Below, in pieces: positions 57,114 through 64,000 of a DNA stretch of 64,000 bases (position 1 is its first letter; each line of letters opens with the position of its first letter). This DNA comes from Psychrobacter coccoides (GTDB taxonomy: Bacteria; Pseudomonadota; Gammaproteobacteria; Pseudomonadales; Moraxellaceae). The position numbers and the translations under genes were made by a program. The DNA is taken from positions 1-64,000 of the forward strand of contig NZ_JAGBKM010000008.1 in assembly GCF_017498085.1 (NCBI RefSeq), read 5' to 3'. A model generated the notes under the pieces. That model had not been told where the DNA came from, searched no databases, and worked only from the letters and a program-made list of their open reading frames with translations.

Positions 57114-57595
57114 AGATTACCCCCCGACTGTCCTGTGCTATGTTGGCCAACCTCTTGAGCCAAGCCACTTAAGTCAAGGCTAGCAATATCCTGCTGCTCA
57201 TTGCTGATAAGCACGTTTATATCCGTTACTGCTGAGCGTGGCTGGCCTTCGACAATAGGCGCAACACTGATATTGACTGTTTTTGATGCTGGGGTGATGC
57301 TGTCTGAGACCGTCATAATCACTTGCCACTCACCACCTTGCGCCTTGACAGTTTGCGTGCGATTGGCCGTAAGCCAAGTCTGTTGTATGCGCAGCTCAGC
57401 CGCTGCATTTTGCGCCACGAAGTGCGCAAGCGTTTGCGTACGCAGCACATCTACCGAGCGCAGATAAGCGCTGCTGGCACGGCTGGCAGCCACTGCAACC
57501 ACTGCCAAAATCGCCAGTGCCACCATCACTTCTATCAAGGTAAACCCACTTTCGCTCTTAGATGGCAGCGCAGTATCGCTGGTAAGACTCATCAT
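57110..57595 (-). CDS. gspI: Type II secretion minor pseudopilin GspI
   Basis: 161 residues from the ATG at 57595; a TTG and another ATG lie one codon either side. Prepilin cleavage SESGFTLIEVMVALAILA with Gly at about 17, then AAASRASSAYLRSVDVLRTQ and a C-terminal globular domain. With GspJ and GspK it initiates the pseudopilus tip. It follows gspH by 22 bases. Confidence 0.88.
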   Translation of the reverse strand: MMSLTSDTALPSKSESGFTLIEVMVALAILAVVAVAASRASSAYLRSVDVLRTQTLAHFVAQNAAAELRIQQTWLTANRTQTVKAQGGEWQVIMTVSDSITPASKTVNISVAPIVEGQPRSAVTDINVLISNEQQDIASLDLSGLAQEVGQHSTGQSGGNL

Positions 57596-57617
57596 CAAGG
57601 TACACCTATCCTATGTG

Positions 57618-58388
57618 CTAATGCCCTGTCTTAATACTGCCATCAGGCATGATAGTAATGACTTCTCCAACCAAGCGCGAATGATGACGCACTGCGATCG
57701 TCACTGGCGTGGCTTGCCCATTACCAAACCATAAAGCTTGTGGCACCGTCTGCGTTCTAAACCAAGGCTGTAGCGTTTGCGCTTGTTGGTTTGGCGACAG
57801 GCCAGTCTCCAAACTCTCGATACTCAGACTCATCCCAGTCGGCATATCTGGCAAAGACACCTCAGACTCGAGCACCCAGCTCGGGAGCGCTGCCTGATGA
57901 TCAACAGTGCCGGACATCCCAGACAAATCTGCTGATAACTCCATCGCATTTTTGGGCATACTGTCACCTGCATTTGCTGTGAGCGCTGGCGTTTGATAAG
58001 CGCTATAAGGCGTCGACAAAGACACAATCACGGGGGTTATCTGACCTTGTTTGTCCGCTTGCAGACTAAGCCCCATGGGCTGCATACGTTCAGCCGCCAA
58101 CAGTCTGACATAGCTGAGCGAGTCTGTCAGATGCTCATAAAACGCACGGTTTTTACGAGACTCACTACTGCCGACAGACAGACTTATCATGCCAGCAAAT
58201 ATAGACAAGATAACCACAACCACCACAATCTCAACCAAGCTAAAGCCTGATTGAGTAGACGTGAGCAAGCGTGAAGACGGTATACTAGGAGGTCTCTGCT
58301 TAAAAAAAGGCGCAGACAACGGTGGATCCATAAATAAAGCAGATGGATGAGGTGCGAGGCTGGACTGAGTTTTGACAGTAACCGGCAT
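57618..58388 (-). CDS. gspH: Type II secretion minor pseudopilin GspH
   Basis: 256 residues from the ATG at 58388, chosen for AGGTG upstream. Prepilin motif TQSGFSLVEIVVVVVILSIFAG lies at about 43-64, giving an unusually long leader of about 46 residues. A TTG at 58268 would give a normal leader (MLTSTQSG), but lacks a visible ribosome site. The rest includes SVGSSESRKNRAFYEHLTDS and RLLAAERMQPMG, typical of GspH. First gene of the gspHIJK run; no gspG is seen beside it. Confidence 0.84.
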   Translation of the reverse strand: MPVTVKTQSSLAPHPSALFMDPPLSAPFFKQRPPSIPSSRLLTSTQSGFSLVEIVVVVVILSIFAGMISLSVGSSESRKNRAFYEHLTDSLSYVRLLAAERMQPMGLSLQADKQGQITPVIVSLSTPYSAYQTPALTANAGDSMPKNAMELSADLSGMSGTVDHQAALPSWVLESEVSLPDMPTGMSLSIESLETGLSPNQQAQTLQPWFRTQTVPQALWFGNGQATPVTIAVRHHSRLVGEVITIMPDGSIKTGH

Positions 58389-58468
58389 AAAACACCTAAA
58401 ACTATAAATAGTAGCGACAAAAAAGCCATTTAAACCATCAAAGCTCAAAGACTATCGACAGCAGATCA

Positions 58469-59158
58469 TCAATAAGTCGTATTGCGATGTGCCTCTGATT
58501 CTGTATCGATCTGATCTACAAGCTCCTGCATATCGACATCCATCATCTCTTCATCATCAATATACAGCGGATATTGACTGGGCAAGGCCAGCATTTGCTG
58601 CACAAACGCATAGCGCAGAGTGTCACGACGACCAAGATAGCGCTGATAAAAACTTGAATTCAAAAGTCCAGCACCACCTTGACCCATCGCCCATAGAGAA
58701 GACAAATAATCACGGGTGGTCATACGGCTACGCTCGTCTTTTAGATAGGCACTGATGATATCAATCACCCGTTTCATACGCTGGCGACGGATATCATAAA
58801 GCTCGCCAAATAAACGATTCAGACCTGTCGCTGACGCTGCCAAACGCTCTTCGATTTGATTAAGCAACATGGCTTTTTGTGGCTTAAGCAGCTGTTGCAG
58901 GAGCATACGTGTAATCCCTGCCGCAGGCGTATCATCGATACGATTGATCTCAAACAGCTGCTCTTCATAACGTATGATAATACGCAAATACAGCTCGTCC
59001 TTGCTAGAGAAATGCTTATACAGAGTGCCTTTCGCCAAATCAAGTTGGTCAGCCAAGCTATCTAAAGTAATATCACCATCGCCAGATTCAAGTAGTAAAC
59101 GTTCAGCCATCGCCAAAATGTTTTCTTCTCGTGCTTTAAATTGTTGTTGACGGCTCAT
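58469..59158 (-). CDS. TetR-family transcriptional regulator
   Basis: 229 residues. Helix-turn-helix ITLDSLADQLDLAKGTLYKHFSSK, about residues 30-53, of the common TetR type, and a helical C-terminal domain. The acidic tail (DDEEMMDVDMQEL) is notable. It lies upstream of gspH on the same strand with an 80-base gap, so it may share a transcript with the secretion genes or be unrelated. Target unknown. Confidence 0.87.
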   Translation of the reverse strand: MSRQQQFKAREENILAMAERLLLESGDGDITLDSLADQLDLAKGTLYKHFSSKDELYLRIIIRYEEQLFEINRIDDTPAAGITRMLLQQLLKPQKAMLLNQIEERLAASATGLNRLFGELYDIRRQRMKRVIDIISAYLKDERSRMTTRDYLSSLWAMGQGGAGLLNSSFYQRYLGRRDTLRYAFVQQMLALPSQYPLYIDDEEMMDVDMQELVDQIDTESEAHRNTTY

Positions 59159-59381
59159 AATATCTCCTAAAACTTGACCAGATGACGCATATGATTAACG
59201 CTGTCACGGCTCGCTATCACCCCAAACGTGAATACCTCTTAACGGCCAGACAATAACTATAAAGAATGATAGTCCTTATATTCTATTAATAGTCATTAAT
59301 AATCATACGGTTAGCACTATAAACAATGACGCAGCATTCAAATGATTTAATGAATGACTGACTGGTCATAGCATACCTACT

Positions 59382-60170
59382 TTAGTGGTACTGTGCCAGC
59401 AGATTTTCAAAGTTTTTTGCCGTCAGTGTGCCGACCTCCTCACTACTGCATCCATACATATCTGCCAAGTAGCTTGCGACATAAGGTACATAAGCTGGCT
59501 CGTTCGGTCGACCACGCTTGGGCACTGGGGCCAGATAAGGACTGTCAGTTTCGATGAGTATTCTATCTTTTGGCATGCGTCTGGCAGCATCTTGAATCAT
59601 CTGCGCGCTCTTAAAGCTCACAATACCTGAAAATGAGATATAAAACCCTAAATCTAGCGCCCGTTTGGCTGTCTCCCAGTCTTCAGTAAAACAGTGAATA
59701 ATGCCATGCTCAGCACCCTCTGCCTTTAAAATATCGATGGTGTCTTCTTTGGCATCACGCATATGCACGACAAGTGGTTTTTTGAGCTGCTGACTGGCAT
59801 GAATATGACGGGCAAAGCTCTCACGCTGCTCGTGTGCGTTTTCAGTTGACCAGTAATAATCCAGCCCCGTCTCCCCAATGGCCCAGACCTGCTCGGCATT
59901 AGCCGTTTCTACCAAGCGCTCGACGGTCGCTGACTGTAATGTATTGATGTCTTCACAAGGATGAATCCCTACGCTCATACCAAGATTTAGAGTTTCATCG
60001 CTATACGTTCTAATGATATTGGCAATATCATCATATTCAGCAAAATCACACATAATGGCCATGGCACGCATCACTTGCGCCTCTTTCATGGCTGCAATCG
60101 CACCTTCTAACTTGCCATCATATTTGGCTAGGTCCAAACGGTTTAGATGACAATGGGTATCGGTAAACAT
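59382..60170 (-). CDS. TatD-family metal-dependent hydrolase/DNase
   Basis: 262 residues from the ATG at 60170 (MFTDTHCHLN); the frame is open two codons further through a TTG. TIM-barrel amidohydrolase with HxH at residues 6-8, metal-binding Glu in AIGETGLDYYWS, His in LVVHMRDA and IIHCFTEDW, and Asp in LIETDSPYLAP. Members act as 3'-5' DNases or in DNA repair. It is the YcfH/TatD type; the precise paralogue is uncertain. Confidence 0.93.
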   Translation of the reverse strand: MFTDTHCHLNRLDLAKYDGKLEGAIAAMKEAQVMRAMAIMCDFAEYDDIANIIRTYSDETLNLGMSVGIHPCEDINTLQSATVERLVETANAEQVWAIGETGLDYYWSTENAHEQRESFARHIHASQQLKKPLVVHMRDAKEDTIDILKAEGAEHGIIHCFTEDWETAKRALDLGFYISFSGIVSFKSAQMIQDAARRMPKDRILIETDSPYLAPVPKRGRPNEPAYVPYVASYLADMYGCSSEEVGTLTAKNFENLLAQYH

Positions 60171-60334
60171 AAACAATCTCGTTAATAAACATTAAGAAAT
60201 AATAAGCGTTAAAAATAGAGTGTGGTCAGTTCAAAATAAAAAAGCATAAGCCTCTTAACCCATGACTGCTATACCTTTTAAATTGAAGCACCCCTACTGT
60301 TTATTGCTCTAAGTAGGTCTGTTTTCAAGTCCAA

Positions 60335-62122
60335 TTAATGCAAAGGCACTACCCGCATCACCTCTTCTATACTCGTCAACCCCTCACTGATGCGCTTGGC
60401 CCCTGACAGACGCAGCGGTTGTACGCCTTCACGATAGGCTTGCTGTTTCAATATGTCCAAGCTGGCATCAGCGCTCACCAGTTTTTTGAGCTCATTCGAT
60501 AGTGGCATAATCTCGTACAGTCCGACTCGGCCTTGATAACCGGTATGGCGACAGTGCTCACAGCCTTGAGCTGTATAAACTTGAGCAGGCAATGCCGCAC
60601 GCCAAGGCTGTACCAGCTCCTGCCATTGTATAGCCACCTCACTATCTGCAATCACCGCCACAGCTTGCTTACAGTAAGAGCATAAAGTCCGTAGCAATCT
60701 TTGTGCCATCACGCCCAATATAGTCGCTGATGTCAAAAACGGCTGAACACCCAGATCATGCAAACGAGTGATCGAACTGGGTGCATCATTGGTATGCAGC
60801 GTCGAGAGCACCAAATGTCCGGTGAGTGACGCTTGCACCGCCATGTTGGCAGTTTCGGCATCACGAATCTCACCGACCATAATGATGTCTGGGTCTTGGC
60901 GCATTAAAGAGCGAATACCGTCAGCGAAAAGCAAATCCACGCCTGGATTGACTTGCATCTGATTAAAAGCCGGCTCAATCATCTCAATAGGGTCTTCGAT
61001 GGTACAGACGTTTACCTGCTCAGTGGCCAGCTGCTTGAGCGTACTGTATAACGTCGTTGTTTTACCAGAGCCGGTCGGACCTGTAACCAGAATAATACCG
61101 TTTGGATGCGCAGTCAGCTCTTGCCACCTCTCGAGCTGACTGCCTGACAGGCCAAGCTGAGCAAAAGAGCGCACCAACACTTCAGGGTCAAACACTCGCA
61201 TCACCAGCTTTTCACCAAAGGCAGTCGGCATGGTAGACAGGCGCAGCTCAGTCTCCATGCCATTATGAGTACGGGTCTTTAGACGCCCGTCTTGCGGTTT
61301 GCGTTTTTCTGCAACATTGAGCCGCCCTAAGATTTTGATGCGCGCCGTCACTGCTACTACAATCGCCAGTGGCATCTCATAAACCGTATGCAGCACGCCA
61401 TCGATACGAAAGCGCACCTTGCCTGTCTCACGCCGTGGCTCTAGATGGATATCACTGGCACGCTGCTCAAAGGCGTATTGCAGTAGCCAATCGACGACTT
61501 TGACGATATGTTGGTCATTGGCATCGGGATTATTGTTGTCACCCAGCTGTAATAACGCCTCGACGTTGGTTACATCCGCAGCGGCGCGTTTATGGATGGA
61601 GTTGGCACCTGCAATCGCTTGCGTGACTTGATAGAACTCTTGCCGATAGCGATTGATCTGTTCAGGATTGATATAGACGGTGCGATAAGTTTTGGATTTA
61701 ATCAGCTTTTCTATATTAGCGTGCCAATCCGTATAAAACGGCTGATCAGTACCAATGACCACTTCATCCATCGTGACTTCAATCGGCAAAATGTGCTGCG
61801 AGCGCGCGTATTCAAACGACATCAGCTGCGTCACGGCGGGCACATCGATCTTTAGCGGATCAATACGTACGAGCGCCATATCTGCTTTGGCTGCTAGCCA
61901 CTGATTGAGCCATGCCAGCGTCAATGTTTGCTCTGAGTCGCTACCAAAGGCGTGGCCATTCGGCAGCCCAAACTCACTGATGGTCAACAGTGGATGCTGA
62001 TCTTTATCACGGCGACTGGTCATCACCAAATTATAGCCGCGCTGATCAATGACTCTATCCGCTAGTAGCTCATCTAAGCACCAACGCAGATCAATCATTA
62101 TCGAATACTTCTGAGCAGACAT
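60335..62122 (-). CDS. gspE: Type II secretion ATPase GspE
   Basis: Hexameric cytoplasmic ATPase driving pseudopilus assembly. 595 residues, with an N-terminal GspE/MshE-type region (about 1-190), then the ATPase domain: Walker A GPTGSGKTTT at about 346-355, Asp box IEDPIE, Walker B DPDIIMVGEIRDAET and the His box TGHLVLSTLHTNDA. The tetracysteine zinc module is present (LCSYC and CEHC, about 480-525). It is separated from gspHIJK by tatD and a TetR gene, so the T2SS genes are split. A PilB-like role is possible but GspE fits the neighbourhood better. Confidence 0.9.
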   Translation of the reverse strand: MSAQKYSIMIDLRWCLDELLADRVIDQRGYNLVMTSRRDKDQHPLLTISEFGLPNGHAFGSDSEQTLTLAWLNQWLAAKADMALVRIDPLKIDVPAVTQLMSFEYARSQHILPIEVTMDEVVIGTDQPFYTDWHANIEKLIKSKTYRTVYINPEQINRYRQEFYQVTQAIAGANSIHKRAAADVTNVEALLQLGDNNNPDANDQHIVKVVDWLLQYAFEQRASDIHLEPRRETGKVRFRIDGVLHTVYEMPLAIVVAVTARIKILGRLNVAEKRKPQDGRLKTRTHNGMETELRLSTMPTAFGEKLVMRVFDPEVLVRSFAQLGLSGSQLERWQELTAHPNGIILVTGPTGSGKTTTLYSTLKQLATEQVNVCTIEDPIEMIEPAFNQMQVNPGVDLLFADGIRSLMRQDPDIIMVGEIRDAETANMAVQASLTGHLVLSTLHTNDAPSSITRLHDLGVQPFLTSATILGVMAQRLLRTLCSYCKQAVAVIADSEVAIQWQELVQPWRAALPAQVYTAQGCEHCRHTGYQGRVGLYEIMPLSNELKKLVSADASLDILKQQAYREGVQPLRLSGAKRISEGLTSIEEVMRVVPLH

Positions 62123-62195
62123 ATTTTTCTTCTTTTATAATGGTCAAATATAATTTGTATAGTAGATTCAACAACTTAAAAATCAGCCTGCAATA

Positions 62196-63113
62196 CTATA
62201 AGGCATCCTTAACCTCTACAACAGCCGTTATCTGCAACTGCCCCGACTCTATGAGCTGAAAACTCACATCGACCGACTTATAACGCATGATAAAAGTGGT
62301 ATTCATCTCATCACGGCGATAAGCAGGGCGCGGATCATAGGCGATGAGGTCTTTAATACGCTCAATATCTGCATCTATCAAGCGGCTTTGTAGATGGTAG
62401 AGCACGCTGTCATGCGTTGATGGTTGTTTGTCAGCGTTTTGCTGAGCCTGCTGTTGCTCATGAGCTATTTGCATAAACTGCTGCTTGGCTGTGTCAGTCA
62501 TCTGCACTACTAACTTCTCAAGCGCAGCGGTCGCAAAGCCACTCTTAGCGTCAGCCACAGCATCGCTGTAAGCGATATAAGGCTTAATATCGATAATCGG
62601 TGTACCATCGATCATATCAGCGCCGCTAATCATCAGTAACACGCGTCCTTCGATCACCTCAATGCGCTCAAGCTTGACCACAGACAGTCCCAGAGCTGAC
62701 GGTCGATACATACTACGACTGGCAAACACGCCAACCTTTTGATTACCGCCGAGTCTTGGCGGACGGACTTGCGGACGAAACGTAGTTCTATTTGCATTTG
62801 CTGTGTCCGACTGATCGTTATGGCGCTCGTTAGAATGGCCTTTAGTTTCATTTTGCTTAGCTTTAGCTTGTTTAATATAGTTATGATGAAACTGCCAACT
62901 GAGCCACAGATGGCTAAAATGCTCTAAACCGACAAACGCCTCTGGCACGTCATAAGGCGCAATCATCTCAATCACGCTCATCAACGGTACCAAGTTTGGC
63001 TGTCTTGGTGCCCCAAACTTTTGTGATAGCGGTGCTCGGTGATAGCCTATAATCGGTGCTCTATGACAGCGCTCCGGCTGGTATGTCTCGAAAGATGCCG
63101 TAGCAGCAGTCAT
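62196..63113 (-). CDS. trmO: tRNA (N6-threonylcarbamoyladenosine-N6)-methyltransferase TrmO
   Basis: SAM-dependent tRNA methyltransferase of the TsaA/UPF0066 beta-barrel type, methylating t6A37 of tRNA-Thr. From the ATG at 63113, supported by GGAG upstream, it has 305 residues; TrmO of E. coli has 235. Core motifs are PQRQP-like GAPRQPNLVPL, FSHLWLSWQFH, ASRSMYRPSALGLSVVKL and ISGADMIDGTPIIDIKPYI. Extra length comes from a hydrophilic insertion (about 95-125) and from a Gln-rich helix (about 215-235). The C-terminal DPRPAYRR is typical. Confidence 0.9.
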   Translation of the reverse strand: MTAATASFETYQPERCHRAPIIGYHRAPLSQKFGAPRQPNLVPLMSVIEMIAPYDVPEAFVGLEHFSHLWLSWQFHHNYIKQAKAKQNETKGHSNERHNDQSDTANANRTTFRPQVRPPRLGGNQKVGVFASRSMYRPSALGLSVVKLERIEVIEGRVLLMISGADMIDGTPIIDIKPYIAYSDAVADAKSGFATAALEKLVVQMTDTAKQQFMQIAHEQQQAQQNADKQPSTHDSVLYHLQSRLIDADIERIKDLIAYDPRPAYRRDEMNTTFIMRYKSVDVSFQLIESGQLQITAVVEVKDAL

Positions 63114-63155
63114 AACTTTCTCCAAACGCTGTAAAAACCTATGCAAACGTAACAA

Positions 63156-63345
63156 ACCGCCTCAAGTAAAGCGGATAGACATGAGAATACAAAATTACTC
63201 ACTAACGATATTCCATTTTATCATGGCGCATGACTGCCGCCAGACGGATTTTTATTTTAAAGTTTGTTATGATGAGCGATAAATTCAGTGCAGCCTTTTA
63301 AGCGCTTGGTTTACGTTATGTCCAAAACGCTATAGACACCCTTAC
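63156..63345. other. Intergenic region before the fpr control region
   Basis: Divergent spacer between trmO and the reductase gene. It should hold the minus-strand promoter of trmO. No feature was pinned down apart from the dyad described at 63346. Confidence 0.35.
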
Positions 63346-63365
63346 TTATGTCTCATGCGACATAA
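63346..63365. promoter_or_regulatory. Dyad operator-like site upstream of the reductase gene
   Basis: TTATGTC-TCATGC-GACATAA, perfect seven-base arms, followed eight bases later by a -10-like TAGAAT (63374-63379). Position suggests a regulator site for the reductase gene. The protein binding it cannot be told. Confidence 0.45.
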
Positions 63366-63580
63366 AAAATGTTAGAATAGCCAGCCATAATATAGTGGAC
63401 ACGCACACCGTGTTATTGCGCTACGCATTCGTATTAAAAAAATAAGCATGGTCCACAACCATCTGAGCGCTAGAGTGTACTTCACTCACTACTAATCTTG
63501 CAAAAGATTAAACACTTTAATCAGTATTTAAAAACACTTAAACCTACTAACGCAGACAGCAATTTACCAACGAGGACTTT

Positions 63581-64000
63581 ATGTCAAAACTTCGCACCGA
63601 AACGGTCACAGAGGTTCATCACTGGAACGACTCTCTATTTAGCATCAAAACCACGCGCGACGACGGCTTACGCTTTCGCAATGGCGAGTTTGCGATGATA
63701 GGCCTCGTTGTCGATGGCAGGCCACTGCTGCGTGCTTACTCACTTGCAAGTCCTAATTATGAAGAGCACTTAGAGTTCTTTTCGATCAAAGTTCAAGACG
63801 GCCCGCTTACCTCACGCTTGCAGCACATCAAGGTCGGCGACGAGCTACTGGTCAGCAAAAAGCCCACAGGCACGCTGGTATTAGACGATCTATTACCGGG
63901 CAAAAACCTATACATGCTCTCAAGCGGTACAGGGCTTGCGCCCTTCTTGTCTTTGTCACGTGACCCTGAGGTCTATGAGCGCTTTGATAAAGTCATCTTG
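63581..64000 (+). CDS. fpr: Ferredoxin-NADP+ reductase, 5' part
   Basis: First 140 residues; the gene runs past the window edge. FAD-binding domain with RAYSLASPNY (Arg51 to Ser54, the RxYS flavin motif) and the start of the NADP domain in YMLSSGTGLAPFLSL. This fits bacterial Fpr, which transfers electrons between NADPH and ferredoxin or flavodoxin and helps in oxidative stress. CGAGGA upstream supports the start. The complete length cannot be judged. Confidence 0.9.
   Translation, partial: MSKLRTETVTEVHHWNDSLFSIKTTRDDGLRFRNGEFAMIGLVVDGRPLLRAYSLASPNYEEHLEFFSIKVQDGPLTSRLQHIKVGDELLVSKKPTGTLVLDDLLPGKNLYMLSSGTGLAPFLSLSRDPEVYERFDKVIL

Noticed and set aside
1-64000. CRISPR array, tRNA, rRNA or prophage
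   Set aside because: No regularly spaced direct repeats, cloverleaf-like conserved segments or phage structural genes were recognised on either strand by eye.

Overview
The window looks like a chromosome segment of a Gammaproteobacterium of the Moraxellaceae, most likely Psychrobacter. This is inferred from the moderate, slightly AT-rich composition, the carA-carB-greA order, the type II secretion genes split into small groups and the overall protein character. No rRNA or tRNA gene was seen and no species marker is present. Almost all the DNA is well-packed housekeeping and catabolic genes. The one clear mobile element is an IS5-family insertion sequence cut by the left edge.

Layout. 1-0.84 kb: IS5/ISL2-type transposase made by -1 frameshifting. 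0.9-9.1 kb: BCCT osmolyte transporter, PQQ sugar dehydrogenase lipoprotein, clpB with a sigma-32 promoter, and an acyltransferase-SGNH membrane protein. 9.7-17.6 kb: SDR dehydrogenase and acyl-CoA synthetase pair, topoisomerase IB, GNAT acetyltransferase, prfB with its classic +1 recoding site, HAD phosphatase, small membrane protein, gamma-carbonic-anhydrase-like protein. 17.8-23.6 kb: carA, carB and greA, with a leader peptide and terminator-like hairpin ahead of carA. 23.7-27.2 kb: radical SAM/HhH protein and DUF4130 partner, then a glycosyltransferase.

27.2-47.3 kb is a catabolic island for agmatine, putrescine, GABA and probably 5-aminovalerate/glutarate. It holds a PuuR-like regulator and puuD on one strand; divergent puuA, puuB, an NhaC-type transporter, aguB, aguA and an aldehyde dehydrogenase; then an APC permease, gabT and gabD with an IclR regulator; and finally a class III CoA-transferase and glutaryl-CoA dehydrogenase with a second IclR regulator. 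Together these can take agmatine through N-carbamoylputrescine, putrescine and the gamma-glutamyl intermediates to GABA and succinate, and can plausibly take glutarate to crotonyl-CoA.

47.5-64 kb: rtcB-like RNA ligase, FMN glutamate-synthase-like protein overlapping a phosphodiester glycosidase lipoprotein, ychF, a dGTPase, a FabR-like regulator, type II secretion gspK, gspJ, gspI and gspH, a TetR regulator, tatD, gspE, trmO, and the start of a ferredoxin-NADP reductase gene.

Between genes, five copies of a roughly 70-85 bp imperfect palindromic repeat with ends resembling GTGCTACTGGTATAA are scattered over the first 38 kb. Several other stem-loops lie inside operons.
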